Shown here: positions 20,585-31,305 of the stretch, one piece after another | Numbering within the stretch: position 1 is the first letter of the stretch | Layout: the number at the start of each line of letters is the position of its first letter | Origin: Symbiodinium sp. CCMP2592 | Lineage: Eukaryota > Sar > Dinophyceae > Suessiales > Symbiodiniaceae | DNA: 64,000 nucleotides | NCBI GenBank assembly: GCA_905221615.1 | Contig: CAJNDT010006147.1 | Span: forward strand, 1,331,652-1,395,651 | Reading direction: 5' to 3' | The notes under the pieces: model-generated | Seen by the model: the letters and a program-made list of their open reading frames with translations, nothing else | Database searches by the model: none | Told to the model about the DNA's origin: nothing | Made by a program: the position numbers and the translations under genes

Positions 20585-20775
20585 GAGTGTAAGGTAGGTG
20601 AGGTACGGTAAGGCAAGGTAAATAGACGTAGGTTGAGGTATGGTATGGTATAGTATGGTACGGCAAAGTACTTCAGGTACGGTAATGCTCCGAGGTACAC
20701 CATGGTCCGGGTAAGGTACGGGCACGGTAAGGTACCGTAAGGTACGGTAAGGTACGGTACGGTACGGTAGGCCAG
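20585..20775. repeat. GGTAC/GGTAA minisatellite
   Basis: Pentamer-based array of GGTAA, GGTAC and GGTAT units. The core GGTACGGTAAGGTACGGTAA is the most regular part. Confidence 0.85.
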
Positions 20776-20879
20776 GGTGGGACCCTGACCGTGCAACCGT
20801 GGGAAGCAAGACGCACAGGCCGGCACAACCCAGACCCTGCAACCTAAATCGTCCGAAGCAGGCAGCTACGAAGCCCATT

Positions 20880-21900
20880 AGTATCATAGGTCTACTTCGA
20901 CTTTACGCCGTACGAAGTCTTAACGAGAATCACGTGAAAGCTTCAAAAACGCCAAAGGCCTGAACACTATGTCTCAAGCCAGCTCAAACCTTCATAACAC
21001 TCTGATTCCCTAGAACTTCATGAATGAACCTCCATCCGTCTAAAATCTACAGTGGCATTGAGTTAATGCTCTCGGATATGTTACTAGCTGATTCTAGAGA
21101 CAGGAAAGTCTGCTTTTTGCCAATGTTGTTGTTCTTGGCACCATGTGTTTCCTTCAGGTATCATTACAATGCCAAGACTTTTCAACTCTGAAACTTGCAA
21201 GGGCCCACACGAAGAACACACAAATTCCATTAAATAAACACAAAGAAATCAACAAACAATCCACAATCCAGCCACGCAGAAGCCGGACGACATGTGAAGA
21301 CGAGGCCATCGGTATGGCAATGCGCACGGTCAGCAGGGGAAACAAATTGTTTTGTGGAGTGCAGCAACATGTGCGCCGTCATTAAGACGATGTGCTGATT
21401 TATCGCGTGAGTGCTTTAAGCATCTAATGTTTCAGATCCTGTCGGCAGCATGGCACAAGTTTATGTCGAAATGATGCCAAATAACCATTGTTGAGTTTTC
21501 AATTTGCAATGGCCGGAATACGTAATATACTTAACTTACCATCAGGTATTTCAAGTTGTTTGGCGAGGATTGTCATGTTTCGTATTTCATGTGACGAACG
21601 ATGCTTTGCTTTTGAGCATCCGCTTCGAAGGGATTATACATACCACACATGCCGCTGGCATTGTCGTGATCTTCGTCCTCTGAGCAGTTACGAAGTCCGA
21701 ACTGATGTTGTATAGATGTTGCTGCACATGTTCCCGTAGGGTTTATGTAAAAATTTACTCCGTGCTTTCCGCTTCGAAAGTTGTATTGCAGCCTGCATCT
21801 CGTTGGGGGAAGTTCGAGTTAGAACCGCTGCTTTGTGTTCAGTCCGTGTGGCAGGTCTCTGTACATGCCGCCGTGCTGCAGCAAACCCGATGTTGAAAGA
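20880..21900. other. No strongly supported gene
   Basis: Frames at 21143-21385 and 21488-21715 are open but show no domain, no heptad bias and no clear splice pair. No MITE ends were found either. Confidence 0.3.
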
Positions 21901-21928
21901 CTTACGTAAACGCGGCAGACCAACGTAG

Positions 21929-21998
21929 AAGATTTGCGGAGAAGATTGGAACCCAGTGTGCGCAGTATTCGTGTCCGAGGCATGTTCGAGGCGCTTAG
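21929..21998 (+). CDS. Coiled-coil micro-exon 13
   Basis: After ACGTAG, the frame reads DLRRRLEPSVRSIRVRGMFE then AL, ending at a GTGCAA donor. Confidence 0.5.
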
Positions 21999-22170
21999 GT
22001 GCAATAACGAAGTTTCGATCTGCACACTTGGTTTTTTGCTTGCTTTGTTATTTGAGGGCTAGGTGGTTGTTACACCTGTACTGTCAGGGTCTGCGTGCAT
22101 AGTCGTGAGAACAGCCAGGCACAGTTGTTCAACCTTGGCAGACGTTGATAGCATTGACGGTGTGTAGCAG

Positions 22171-22249
22171 ATCGAGGACCTGGGATTTGGGGATCTGCGA
22201 TGCACTATTGCAAGTCGACCAACAGTCTCTGGCAACTTCGCAAATCAAG
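22171..22249 (+). CDS. Possible micro-exon 14
   Basis: A TGTAGCAG acceptor precedes a frame with DALLQVDQQSLATSQIK. A second frame is also open. A GA donor would be needed. Confidence 0.35.
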
Positions 22250-22329
22250 ACCTTTAAAGCCCGCGCTGTGTTGCCATGCTATGACCATCAGAATTTCTGG
22301 TGTATGGTTCTCTTTGCTTGCCTCATTTC

Positions 22330-22362
22330 TACACACACACCCCCACACACACACACACATCG
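22330..22362. repeat. (CA)n microsatellite
   Basis: Interrupted CA run. Confidence 0.9.
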
Positions 22363-22450
22363 TGTGAAATTCTCCTTTGAACATGCCGGTCTTCAAGCCT
22401 ACACTCCCACCCGGCGGTCTTGGGGCCGTTCCCACCTTTAACTGCCCAAG

Positions 22451-22558
22451 CACTGAAGATGCCCAGCAGCCTTACCATCTGCACTGGGGCAAACAATACA
22501 AAAGGCCTCAGTGCCCAGCTCAAGAAGCCCGAAACGGCGTCAAGCATCCAAGGCACAA
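22451..22558 (+). CDS. Possible exon, frame ambiguous
   Basis: It lies between CCCAAG and a GTCGGA donor. Candidate readings include GLSAQLKKPETASSIQGTS and HLHWGKQYKRPQCPAQEAR. A 207-codon minus frame overlaps it, and I cannot choose from the sequence alone. Confidence 0.3.
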
Positions 22559-22699
22559 GTCGGAAACAGGGGTCACCACTAAGCCCTAACATGAAATGGT
22601 TGGGGTGGTTGCTCGTGATATCATCACAGTGGGCGGATAGAAGGAACTTCCGGATTCCTCGAGTTTTACACGACAACACAAGGAATGTCGCTTGACGCG

Positions 22700-23560
22700 A
22701 AATCTGTCGCCACGCACAAGCTGTAGTGTGAGGTGTCGCCGTGTTGGCATGGATTACCAGCCCCTGCGTGGGAAAGCGCCCTAAACCCGAGACTCGATAA
22801 ACCCTACATGCGGTCAGCCCCTGAACCTTACTAAGGTCCAGGCTTGCCGGCCGCTGCTCCAAAGATAGCTGCGCACTTCCGGTTTGGGGACACCTTTGTG
22901 GGTTTAGTGGCTTATAAAACTGCCATTTCCGTGTGTATATGATATTAGTCAATCTATTTTAAACTTCAGCATACCTTAGCACCCTGCTTTCGTTTTGGAC
23001 GAGGTAGCAATGTTGGTGCATCTAGAGAGTAACAGTTTATAAGAGCTTAAGCTTGGCCTACACCTTGAATCCCAGAGGTTTTCAGGAAGCTGCTGTTCGG
23101 AGCGGGAGAATTTATTACAACAGTTGCACTGCACTGCGCAGCTTTGGGGCTTATAGGGTAAGGTTTAGACGTTGCCAGGAACCGGGTTTAAGATTCCATG
23201 ATGTCGGTTTTGCGGCGGCGAAGCCTCAACCCTGCCAGGCCGCACGCTGTTGTGTCAGAGTAGGTACTATAGTGTTTCTGTGGTAGAGTTAAACCCAGTA
23301 AAAACATGTACATGTAGAACGTCTCCTTGCGCAGCTTGTGTGCTCGGTTCGTGCGCAAAACAGCCGAAAAGCCAGAGACCAGGTTACAGACAGGAGACAT
23401 TCAGCGTTAGGGTGTAGGATTCGGAGCTCAGCTGCTGCGATGCGATAGGTCTGTGGCCCGTATGAAAAACATGGAGGAGTATGGGGAATCATATCGGTTT
23501 GTTATTGATACACCTTGCGAAGTCATAGTACCATGTTTTACAAGTTTGTATGCTTGTGAG
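22700..23560. other. No supported feature
   Basis: Scattered open frames lack splice-flanked bias. Nothing repeat-like was noticed except sparse heptads near 22785-22805. Confidence 0.3.
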
Positions 23561-23645
23561 AGAGAGAGATATATATATATACATCGGTTTCTGTTGTGTA
23601 TATATATGTGTATAATATGTGTACATATATATATATATATATACA
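23560..23645. repeat. (GA)n/(TA)n microsatellite
   Basis: GAGAGAGATATATATATAT and then TATATATATATATATA. Overlapping frames encode Tyr/Ile-rich artefacts. Confidence 0.9.
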
Positions 23646-24048
23646 GATGGACTTTGATGGACAAACTTATATTGCGTGCACACATTGGTTCACAAGCACT
23701 GGTCTGCGCAATACGTTCTTGATATCGAAGTGCGTAGTTACATTGCCGTGCAAGACTTCCACAGCAATCCTCGGCGGAATACTTTTGTAAAGTGGATATA
23801 CAAGCCCCTAATTAATAATAGGCCGAAACTGTTGCTCTATGGGGGCGGTAACCAAGGTACTCAAGGCAGTTGTGTTTATTAAGCAAATCGAACCTACTGT
23901 GGGGGTTCAAGTTTATAAACTGTGGGGTATTTGGTCTTAGGGTTCACACTTATGGAGGCAAGGTAACTCCGGTTCTATAGTGGAGGGTATAGGTGCGGCT
24001 GAAGCTTATTCCCAGCCATGAACCGGAGAGGCAAGGGCCCAGAGACCT

Positions 24049-24152
24049 TAATATAGGGGTTTAAATAAGCCCCTATACTATTGTAAGGCTTCCTTGTTTT
24101 GATACAATGGGCCCCAAATCCCTATTGTTGTTAAGAAGGCCCCTGTACTACA
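24049..24152. mobile_element. Probable M15-like element
   Basis: TATAGGGGTTTAAATAAGCC on the left and GGGCCCCAAATCCCTATTG then AAGGCCCCTGTAC on the right resemble M15 interiors. The arms are imperfect. Confidence 0.4.
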
Positions 24153-24175
24153 TAGTACGTTGTGGTAGTCGGCCG

Positions 24176-24269
24176 TACCCTAAGGCTCCATAGTAGTTCC
24201 TTTTAGGCGCTCATATTTAGAATCCTATAAGGTAACACCAAGAAGGAACTATTATGGAGCCTCTGGGTA
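24176..24269. mobile_element. MITE family M4, complete
   Basis: TACCCTAAGGCTCCATAGTA on the left and GAACTATTATGGAGCCTCTG then GGTA on the right. Confidence 0.9.
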
Positions 24270-24821
24270 TATATTGTTCAGTCACATGTCTTGTGTAGAA
24301 CCGTTGTTTTCGTTCTGGTATTTCTCTGCATATGATGTATCTGTATATGTGTATGTATATGTAAATGTATACTGGTGTTGTTTACATATGTGTATTTGCA
24401 TTTGCATCTTCATATAGAATTTGTGTCTGTCTATGTATATATATATATATGTACATGTATATGTAAACGAATGTAAAGGTATATCATATCTGTATATGTA
24501 TCGGTTAATTTGCATGTCGCTTGCATGTATGCATGCATGAGCATCCCCCTGCAACATGTTCCACACATGGGTCCGACATGTGCGACCAAAACCAGTTTCG
24601 ACGACTGCAGCCAGTACTGCATAGTGGGGCGAAGGCTGTGTAAATAACTGCATCATATCAATTCGTTCATACCTGGGTCTCAGAAGACTTCTCACATGTT
24701 CAGTTGCCCAGGGTAGGATGTAGTCCAATCTTCGTAAGCCTCGTGGTGTTTCGGCCTTTGCATTCAGCGGTTCGCGACTGAGGACTTAAGCCCTGTCAAT
24801 ACGTATTGCAGTTTCAATAGG

Positions 24822-24992
24822 TTAGTAGGCGTTTTTCTTGGGCAAATCTTGCTTGAACGCGTCATCGCTCTATGCCTTGTCCAATCCCTGGCTCCAGACT
24901 TCCGTGTCGTTTCGTATACCGTCGAAGCAGGTCATGTCACATGGCGGCGCCATGCCAAAAAGGCCTATAGGCTTCCTGAAGCAAATAACTGA
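24822..24992 (+). CDS. Probable exon upstream of the membrane-like exon
   Basis: The frame reads GQILLERVIALCLVQSLAPD then FRVVSYTVEAGHVTWRRHAK and ends KAYRLPEANN at a stop. Composition is protein-like. A minus-strand frame overlaps. It may belong with the next exon at 25060. Confidence 0.4.
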   Translation, partial: LVGVFLGQILLERVIALCLVQSLAPDFRVVSYTVEAGHVTWRRHAKKAYRLPEANN

Positions 24993-25059
24993 ACCACTTT
25001 CAAGTTTCATCCTGCCGTAGAAGCCGCTTGTGTCGTATGCAGCTTCTGTTTTTCTTTGA

Positions 25060-25256
25060 TCTTTACTCGAGCTTCCAGAGAAACCCATTTTCGGCTGGAT
25101 CCACTGGGCCGTGTTGATTCTGTGCGCAATTGTTGCCTTGCGCCTTCGCCTCACCGCAAGCGAGATGCGTGTGGCTTTGGGCGAGATCACCAACACTGTC
25201 GGCCAAAGACCGGCCGAGATATCTAAGAGACTCTCCGGCAATAGCATTCAAGCCCT
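25060..25256 (+). CDS. Exon with hydrophobic helix and amphipathic helix
   Basis: Its 65 codons include GWIHWAVLILCAIVALRLRL, a possible membrane segment, then TASEMRVALGEITNTVGQRP and AEISKRLSGNSIQAL, an amphipathic helix. An M8 element begins at about 25255, so the exon edge coincides with the start of a mobile element. Family unknown. Possibly a membrane-anchored coiled-coil protein. Confidence 0.5.
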
Positions 25257-25361
25257 AAGGGCCCACGTACCCTTCAGAAGATAAAGCTGACCTTGAAGTA
25301 CCTCTAGGGACTAGTTTAAGCCTAAGTATTCACTAGTTGCGTACATGGACCCTTATAGGGA
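25254..25361. mobile_element. MITE family M8
   Basis: CTAAGGGCCCACGTACCC on the left pairs with GCGTACATGGACCCTTATAG on the right. Confidence 0.65.
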
Positions 25362-25663
25362 AGTGTCAGCCGAAGCTTCAACCCGCAAACCTCTTGAGAC
25401 CCGAAAGTCTCAGCCGTATACCTTGTAAGGCTCCGGGTTCCAAAAACATTGCAAGGTCGTCGAGACTGCCTGCGCATGCAGGACTTCTTCCGATGGAAAC
25501 CTACTCATTCAGCATTGTATTGGGCTCTTGCTGGAGTCTTGAGGCTTTAGATTCCATCACCGAAACTTGAAACCCATAGCCCACCTATGGTGGCACCCTG
25601 AAGAACTCACAAGCCTGGTAAGGAAGTGGGCGTCGACGGAGACTTACGCGCCAGAAGTGCAGG

Positions 25664-25725
25664 CGGAGAAAGCCTTGAAAGGTTGCAGGACTTTGGGGGC
25701 TGGGTGCTTAGTATTTTGGGGCTTC
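25664..25725 (+). CDS. Possible micro-exon 15
   Basis: After GTGCAG the frames AEKALKGCRTLGAG and GGESLERLQDFGG are both open. Helical bias is modest. Confidence 0.25.
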
Positions 25726-26117
25726 CCGGTTCAAGTAATGAGGGGCGCAGAGGGGATTTCGGTTTGGCTCTAGGCTGGAGCTTTATGAGTTTATGATGGA
25801 GGGTTTCAGGAATTCGGGTGTGGAGTGTAGCGTGTAGGGACGAGGGCCTGGCAGCACATAGAGCATATACCCGAAGATTATGTCATGGTTCATGGCGATT
25901 GCGGGCAGCAGGGTTTATAGGGCTCCACGGCGAAGTGTCGATGTTTATGTGGTTTGGTATTGGGACCTGGGGGGATTGGGGGGAGTCACATTATACAAGC
26001 CTCCCCAAACGGGGATCCGAAAAGAGACCCCGGTTAGATAGTGGAAAGCTCAGTTAAGGACCCCAGGAAAGGTATCGTTCAGAAGCCACAACGCGCAAAA
26101 GAGGTTTCCCCACACCC

Positions 26118-26240
26118 TACTTAGAGGTTCATGGTACGTAGTAACTCGGGTTATAGATAAGGTAGCTATACTTGTATTTGGTTAGATCCCCAGTAAAGGT
26201 ACTTACAACTGTACCTACTAAGTCCCATGAACCTCCAAGT
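26118..26240. mobile_element. MITE family M1
   Basis: TACTTAGAGGTTCATGGTAC on the left and AGTCCCATGAACCTCCAAGT on the right. Confidence 0.75.
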
Positions 26241-26335
26241 TGGGCTCCTGGTATAAATCCCTCGCAGAAAGCATGAAGAGCCCTTATTCAAAGCAAGCCT
26301 CAGCATCAGCCTTAAACCATTCTGAAAAACCCATG

Positions 26336-26460
26336 TGGGTGGTGGTCAAAATTAGGGTCCGCTTATAGGTCCCTATTATAATACGGCACCGATTACTTAG
26401 GGATTTCAACAAGGGACCTACCCGTGTGCCAAAAAGGCAACTTTTGTGGCAAAACCCCTG
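26336..26460. mobile_element. MITE family M6, degenerate
   Basis: The left arm GGGTGGTGGTCAAAATTAGG is recognisable. The right arm is heavily diverged (AAAAAGGCAACTTTTGTGGC). Confidence 0.45.
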
Positions 26461-26483
26461 CAGAAACCTACGCCTCCAAGCCC

Positions 26484-26620
26484 CTGGGTTCAGGGTTCAA
26501 GGTTTAGGGTTTAAGGGCTTAAGGTTTAAGGGTTTAGGTTTAGGGTTTGTAGGGTTTAAGGTTCAAGGGTTTAGGGTTCGGGGTTTCAGGTTTAACCAGG
26601 TTTAGGGTTCAGGGTTTCGG
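26484..26620. repeat. Degenerate TTTAGGG array
   Basis: G-rich heptads with TTCAGGG and TTTAAGG variants. Confidence 0.75.
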
Positions 26621-26627
26621 GCTGAAG

Positions 26628-26709
26628 TTAGAGCCCAATACCCCTTAATTAGGGAATATAGCTTATATCAAGCTATATCCCTAATTAAGGGGTATTGGGC
26701 TCTCTGGGT
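26628..26709. mobile_element. MITE family M5, minimal hairpin
   Basis: An 80-bp near-perfect palindrome, GAGCCCAATACCCCTTAATT to AATTAAGGGGTATTGGGCTC then TCTGGGT. It ends three bases before the next exon. Confidence 0.85.
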
Positions 26710-26712
26710 CAG

Positions 26713-26752
26713 GCTTTGTCAGATTGCGCCAGCCGCCTGGAGGAGGCTCTGG
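26713..26752 (+). CDS. Coiled-coil micro-exon 16
   Basis: Reading ALSDCASRLEEAL between CAG (immediately after M5) and a GTTCGG donor. It is the last recognisable micro-exon before the MITE-free block. Confidence 0.5.
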
Positions 26753-26759
26753 GTTCGGG

Positions 26760-27366
26760 CTTCAGGGGTTTCTCTTGGGGGTCCAAGGTTTTATAAGGGC
26801 TTACCAACATCCCCCAAGTACCCCTTAAAAGAGTCCACATATCGTTTAAAATAAGTATAGTGGGTATTTAGCCTATAACAGATGGTACGTGGGTAGGTCG
26901 CTGTTGGGTTTAAGGTTCAGGGTTGAGGGTCCGTACCCTAAAGCTCTAAGCCTTCATATTCAAAGGCCTTTGAGCCTTAATTAAGACCATACCATAGCAG
27001 GCTTTTGGGCTACTTTGAGCCTTAGGCCTTAGGGTATTGATGCGTTGGGCTAGTAGGAATGTAAGGGGTTGTTCCGGAGCGAAATCTAAGTTTCTGATGA
27101 TTAAGTACTTGGATTAGGGTACAGAGTCGGGGAGATACGGTGCCTCTGAACATTGGTATAGAAATATATACACCTACATATACCTATGCATGCAAAGATA
27201 CATACCGGGTACATATGCATGCAGGTACATAGTGTATGTGTATGTAAAGGTATGATAAGTATGCGAACCCCGGTTTCCGTGGAATAGCAGGCATTTGAGG
27301 TGCAACCGTTGACTTTCGAACGCTTCGAAGATTGTGAAGGAACTCGATCGTTCCGGGTCCTGATAG
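26760..27366. other. Intergenic or intron, no supported gene
   Basis: It contains AT-rich inverted fragments near 26800-26900 and 26940-27020 but no clear element ends or exons. Confidence 0.35.
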
Positions 27367-27779
<413 letters not shown>

Positions 27780-28122
27780 AGTGGGTAAGCAAAGGTTGAG
27801 TGATACGAGTGCGAGTAGGGTGGGCAACCTCAAGCTTTTCCGGGGTGCCAAAGCTCTATAAGAGTTCCATAATTATGAGGGTTGATACGGTTGCTTAGGA
27901 GCAGAGCAGGTATTTTTTTTAACCTTTCTGGGATAGTTACGACAATCCCTTTAGAATCCCGTGGATACTGGACCAGTAAGTGATAATAAGGGTCCCGTTG
28001 TTCAGGATTTGTATGTCGAGACACAACACAGCAACAACAATAGCATTCCAGAGGAGATCCAGCGGAAAAAACATTAAACACAAAAAACAAGCACCATAAA
28101 CTGCTAGCTTTTCGGATTATGT

Positions 28123-28210
28123 GCCGTGTGTGTGTGTGTGTGTTTTGTTGTTGTTGTTGTCGTTGTCGTTGTCGTTGTCGATGTCGATGTCGATGTCGAT
28201 GTCGTTGTGG

Positions 28211-28258
<48 letters not shown>
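28123..28258. repeat. (TG)n and (GTT/GTC/GAT)n array
   Basis: A TG run, then a gradient of GTT, GTC and GATGTC units. It marks the left border of locus A. Confidence 0.9.
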
Positions 28259-28371
28259 GCATTGGCTGTTTTGTGTTGAGATCTGCATTCGTACATACCT
28301 GTGTATTCCGATGTGCCACCAATAATCGGCAACTTGAAAATATCCAGTTATACCCGGGAGTGGGCGGAAAC

Positions 28372-28530
28372 ATGTTCGCCATGATCGAAGTTGGCGAATC
28401 CTACTTTTCGAGCACCTTTGGCTCGAAGAAGCCGAAGTTTGCAAACATGTTGGCCCTTTGGGGGCTTGCTTTGACGGTGCTACCTCCCCTTGCAAGTTTT
28501 GCATCTGATGTGTGGCAGTCGGTGCTCTGA
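28372..28530 (+). CDS. Locus A, first candidate exon
   Basis: From the ATG at 28372 the frame reads MFAMIEVGESYFSSTFGSKK then PKFANMLALWGLALTVLPPL and ASFASDVWQSVL before a stop. The second half is hydrophobic and could be a membrane helix. It has the same strand and GC level as the following exons. Whether this is the true start or a separate short gene is unresolved. Confidence 0.5.
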   Translation: MFAMIEVGESYFSSTFGSKKPKFANMLALWGLALTVLPPLASFASDVWQSVL

Positions 28531-28622
28531 CTGGCTTTGTGATGTACCGAGCAACCACTGAAGCTGACGTTTAGGCCCAAAGGTTTGAAAGAAGCGAGCA
28601 GTGGTTTTGCTTTCGGCTAGCA

Positions 28623-29183
28623 ATGACAGTGATGACTGGCAAACTGCTCAGCAAGGCCATCAAAGCTGGTGCCTTGATGATATTGGACTTCGACCATGTC
28701 CCTAAACCCTGGCCCCAAATTCTAACAATCTATGCTCCAGGTTTGCTGGAGCTTCCGGAGCAGTTCTGGCGTGAAGCACGACATGTCATGTATCCTGCCG
28801 AGGTCCGAGCCCCTTTGGTGACATTCTTGGTAGGTCAGCAGTTGCAACCATCCAGCATTTCTTATTGCGATCTTGGGATCATAGCTACGACGCCCGTGCC
28901 CAGAAGCTTAGGAAGACGTCACCGAAGAGGAGATGGCCGATCTATTCGTGAACTATTTCAACCGTGGCTTTACATGGGTTTTGTGCCGTACCTACCGTTG
29001 TATGCGTCGCCTAGCTGCAGGTTCCAATCACCCAAAAGCCCTCAATCATAAAATTACCCTAGCCGTAAACCCTGTACATGCCCGATACCTTGTGTGGTAT
29101 CTAAGGATACCAATCCAGGTTCGGGCCGTACTGAGCTCTTATTTCTTCAGTCTTTTGCGGGCAAGCCAGCCAGCTCCGGGCAG
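28623..29183 (+). CDS. Locus A, conserved-looking N-terminal region (two exons)
   Basis: Exons 28623-28829 and 28912-29183 join in phase 0 across an 82-nt intron (GTAGGT donor, CTTAG acceptor). Key motifs are LMILDFDHVPKPWPQI, LLELPEQFWREARHVMYP, EEEMADLFVNYFNRGF and YLVWYLRIPIQVRAV. I associate the DxDxVPxxxPQI and ELPxxxWRxAR combination with large hypothetical dinoflagellate proteins. Biochemical role unknown. The second exon ends in phase 2 at a GTGAAA donor and fits the next exon. Confidence 0.7.
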
Positions 29184-29280
29184 GTGAAACACCATTGGTG
29201 ACACTCCTAGGTGGTGGCTGCTAGAGGCTAGAGCTATTATGTGAGGGGTTCCTCAGGGGGAATGCTGCGCAGATGTACAG

Positions 29281-29551
29281 GTCCTGTGTGGCGGAATGTG
29301 CAAAGAGTCAGCCTCATCAGTTTTGGAAGGATCTTATCACTTATCACCATGTATACAATGTATACAACTATTGCAGCGCCCTGCGCAGGCACTGGTTTCG
29401 CTGGCTTCCGGAAGTGCTCCCCCGCTTGTCTCAGTCGCTGCTTATTGCCTGGCCAGAACAGTGTGCTGCATGTTTTATGCAATGCTCATCCAAATGCACT
29501 ACATCTTTTGCTTCTCAAGCTGGGGCCACATTTAGGGGTTTCAAATTCCAG
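29281..29551 (+). CDS. Locus A, exon with aromatic-rich helix
   Basis: The acceptor is TGTACAG at 29279-29280, and the first base completes an Arg codon with the preceding exon (AG|G). The frame reads SCVAECAKSQPHQFWKDLIT and later ALRRHWFRWLPEVLPRL, ending TTCCAG before a GTTCTT donor. Cys- and Trp-containing, helical. No domain recognised. Confidence 0.6.
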
Positions 29552-29597
29552 GTTCTTATTGGTTTCGTCGGGGTCGGGACTCGCTAGCATGCCCAAG

Positions 29598-29848
29598 CGG
29601 GAGAGGGTGCCGCCAGGCCATGTCAGAGGACTCAACAAGCTGTTAGGCAACAACGAGTTCTGCCGCAAACGACTCCTGAAGGAGGGGTCACTGCTTAAGT
29701 GGCCAAGCCCAAAGCTGACAGGAATCATCAGTATGAAGGCCCTGCGGCTGAACCGAGCAGTGATGCGAAGGGTGGCTGAAGTTCTCTGCCCCCAAGACAA
29801 GCACCCCCTATCCATCAGAGTGCCTGGAATCAAGCAAGAGGCCGGCCA
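29598..29848 (+). CDS. Locus A, basic exon
   Basis: Basic and helical: RERVPPGHVRGLNKLLGNNE, then FCRKRLLKEGSLLKWPSPKL and MRRVAEVLCPQDKHPLSIRV. An acceptor CCCAAG would give phase 0 with the preceding exon, though the implied intron is only 46 nt. An upstream ATG at 29589 is an alternative start. Confidence 0.5.
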
Positions 29849-29937
29849 GTAATGCCCAAAAGGTAGAAGGTTTTTGTTCATGCGCTCTCCAAACCCAATC
29901 GTTTCATTCCTTTACAAGCACCTCCGCCACGCTGCAG

Positions 29938-29983
29938 ATTCGGCTGCTGCGCAGCGACCTCAACATGGAACCAGACCCTGCGG
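29938..29983 (+). CDS. Locus A, possible micro-exon
   Basis: After GCTGCAG the frame reads IRLLRSDLNMEPDP. A GC donor at 29980 would fit the next exon in phase. A competing frame runs through 29993-30334 without a splice. Confidence 0.35.
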
Positions 29984-30225
29984 GTTGTCACTGTGAAGCT
30001 CATGCGATTAGGTCTTTTCAAACCTTGGTTAACCGAAGGCTTTTTGTATCAAAAAATAAGAGAGAAGCATGTATGCAGTTTACATTATTTCGTGATGTTT
30101 GTGCTACTAGAAATTGTAGATATGAGAATGAGAATTCTGTCGAGCTTTAGTGCTGCCCATCACGATGGTAAGGATATCGATTTGCACGAACTCTTCTCAT
30201 TCTACAAGCGCTTCTGGACTAAAAG

Positions 30226-31255
30226 GCCGAAACTTCAACGGGCCAGACCCAGCCCCAGCCAGTCCAGCCTGCAGCCCCAGAACCAGAGTGCGAGGAAGGG
30301 TGCCAGGAAGAAGGGGGTGAGGAGGAGCCTTTAGAGGATGATGGTTATGTTGATGTTGAAGATGCTGCCGATGCCCTTGAGGATCGTGAGCTAGGGGAGA
30401 AGTTAGGATTGCTGGTGCCTGCCCGCCCTGTGACCAAGCCTCCCAAAGCAGCTATGGATGTTGCTCGTGCAGAACGACTTGCAAGGATCCAGCAACTTAA
30501 GACCCTTGACATCATCTTCGAGTGTCACACCTAGGAGCTAGGGTTATACATATATAATTGTAGAACTTAGGATTCTCTGAAGCTCTACATAATCTTGCCA
30601 CCCAGGATGGACATTGCCGCTCGACGGGCCACTCTTGCTGCGGCAGCTCCACGTGAAGCCGATGCGCCAGCAGGCGCCTGGTTCAGACTTTTGGCTTCGG
30701 GTTTGTGGCCGCTACGCCAGATTCATTTGGATGCCTAGGTTTAGATTCGCTCAACTTAGACGGTGTTTTGCCCCTTAGGACCCATCAACCCGGATGAGCT
30801 TGAGACTCAGCCTGGGGAGCTCCCAAACATCGACCTTCCTCCTCGAGTCCTCTTTGGTGATAAGGAGCAAAAGTTTCATGATTGTGCCGCCCCAGCGGGC
30901 CTTGATAATCCGGAACGCAAATGCTCCTCGAATCCTCCATCCATCGCAGAGCAAGCTCCGAAAACTCCTGTTCAAGCAATGGTTGTGGCGACACCCCGCT
31001 CCCCGACGCCGACATCAACACCGACTCCGAAAGGTTCGCTGGGCGAGCCCAATTCGAATGGTTGCCAGGTTGGTATGGAAGAGCCAATTCCGGGTAATTC
31101 AGAAGTTGATGGACCACAGGGTGAGCCTTCTGTGGAGGATGCGGAGCCCTTGAAGTCAGAAGGTGATGGACTGCAGGATGTGCAGCAACCTGTTGCTATG
31201 GAGGATGCCGAGCCCTCGAAGTCAGGAGTTGATGGACCCAACGATGATCCCAACC

Positions 31256-31305
<50 letters not shown>

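Noticed and set aside
22329-22952. 207-codon minus-strand frame
   Set aside because: The longest ordinary-looking minus frame here, but it runs through a (CA)n tract, lacks recognisable domains, and overlaps a splice-flanked plus candidate. Kept out for lack of support.
24282-24728. 148-codon minus-strand frame starting MDYILPWATEHV
   Set aside because: The first part looks protein-like but half of the frame is microsatellite-derived Tyr/Ile sequence, and no splice site separates them convincingly.
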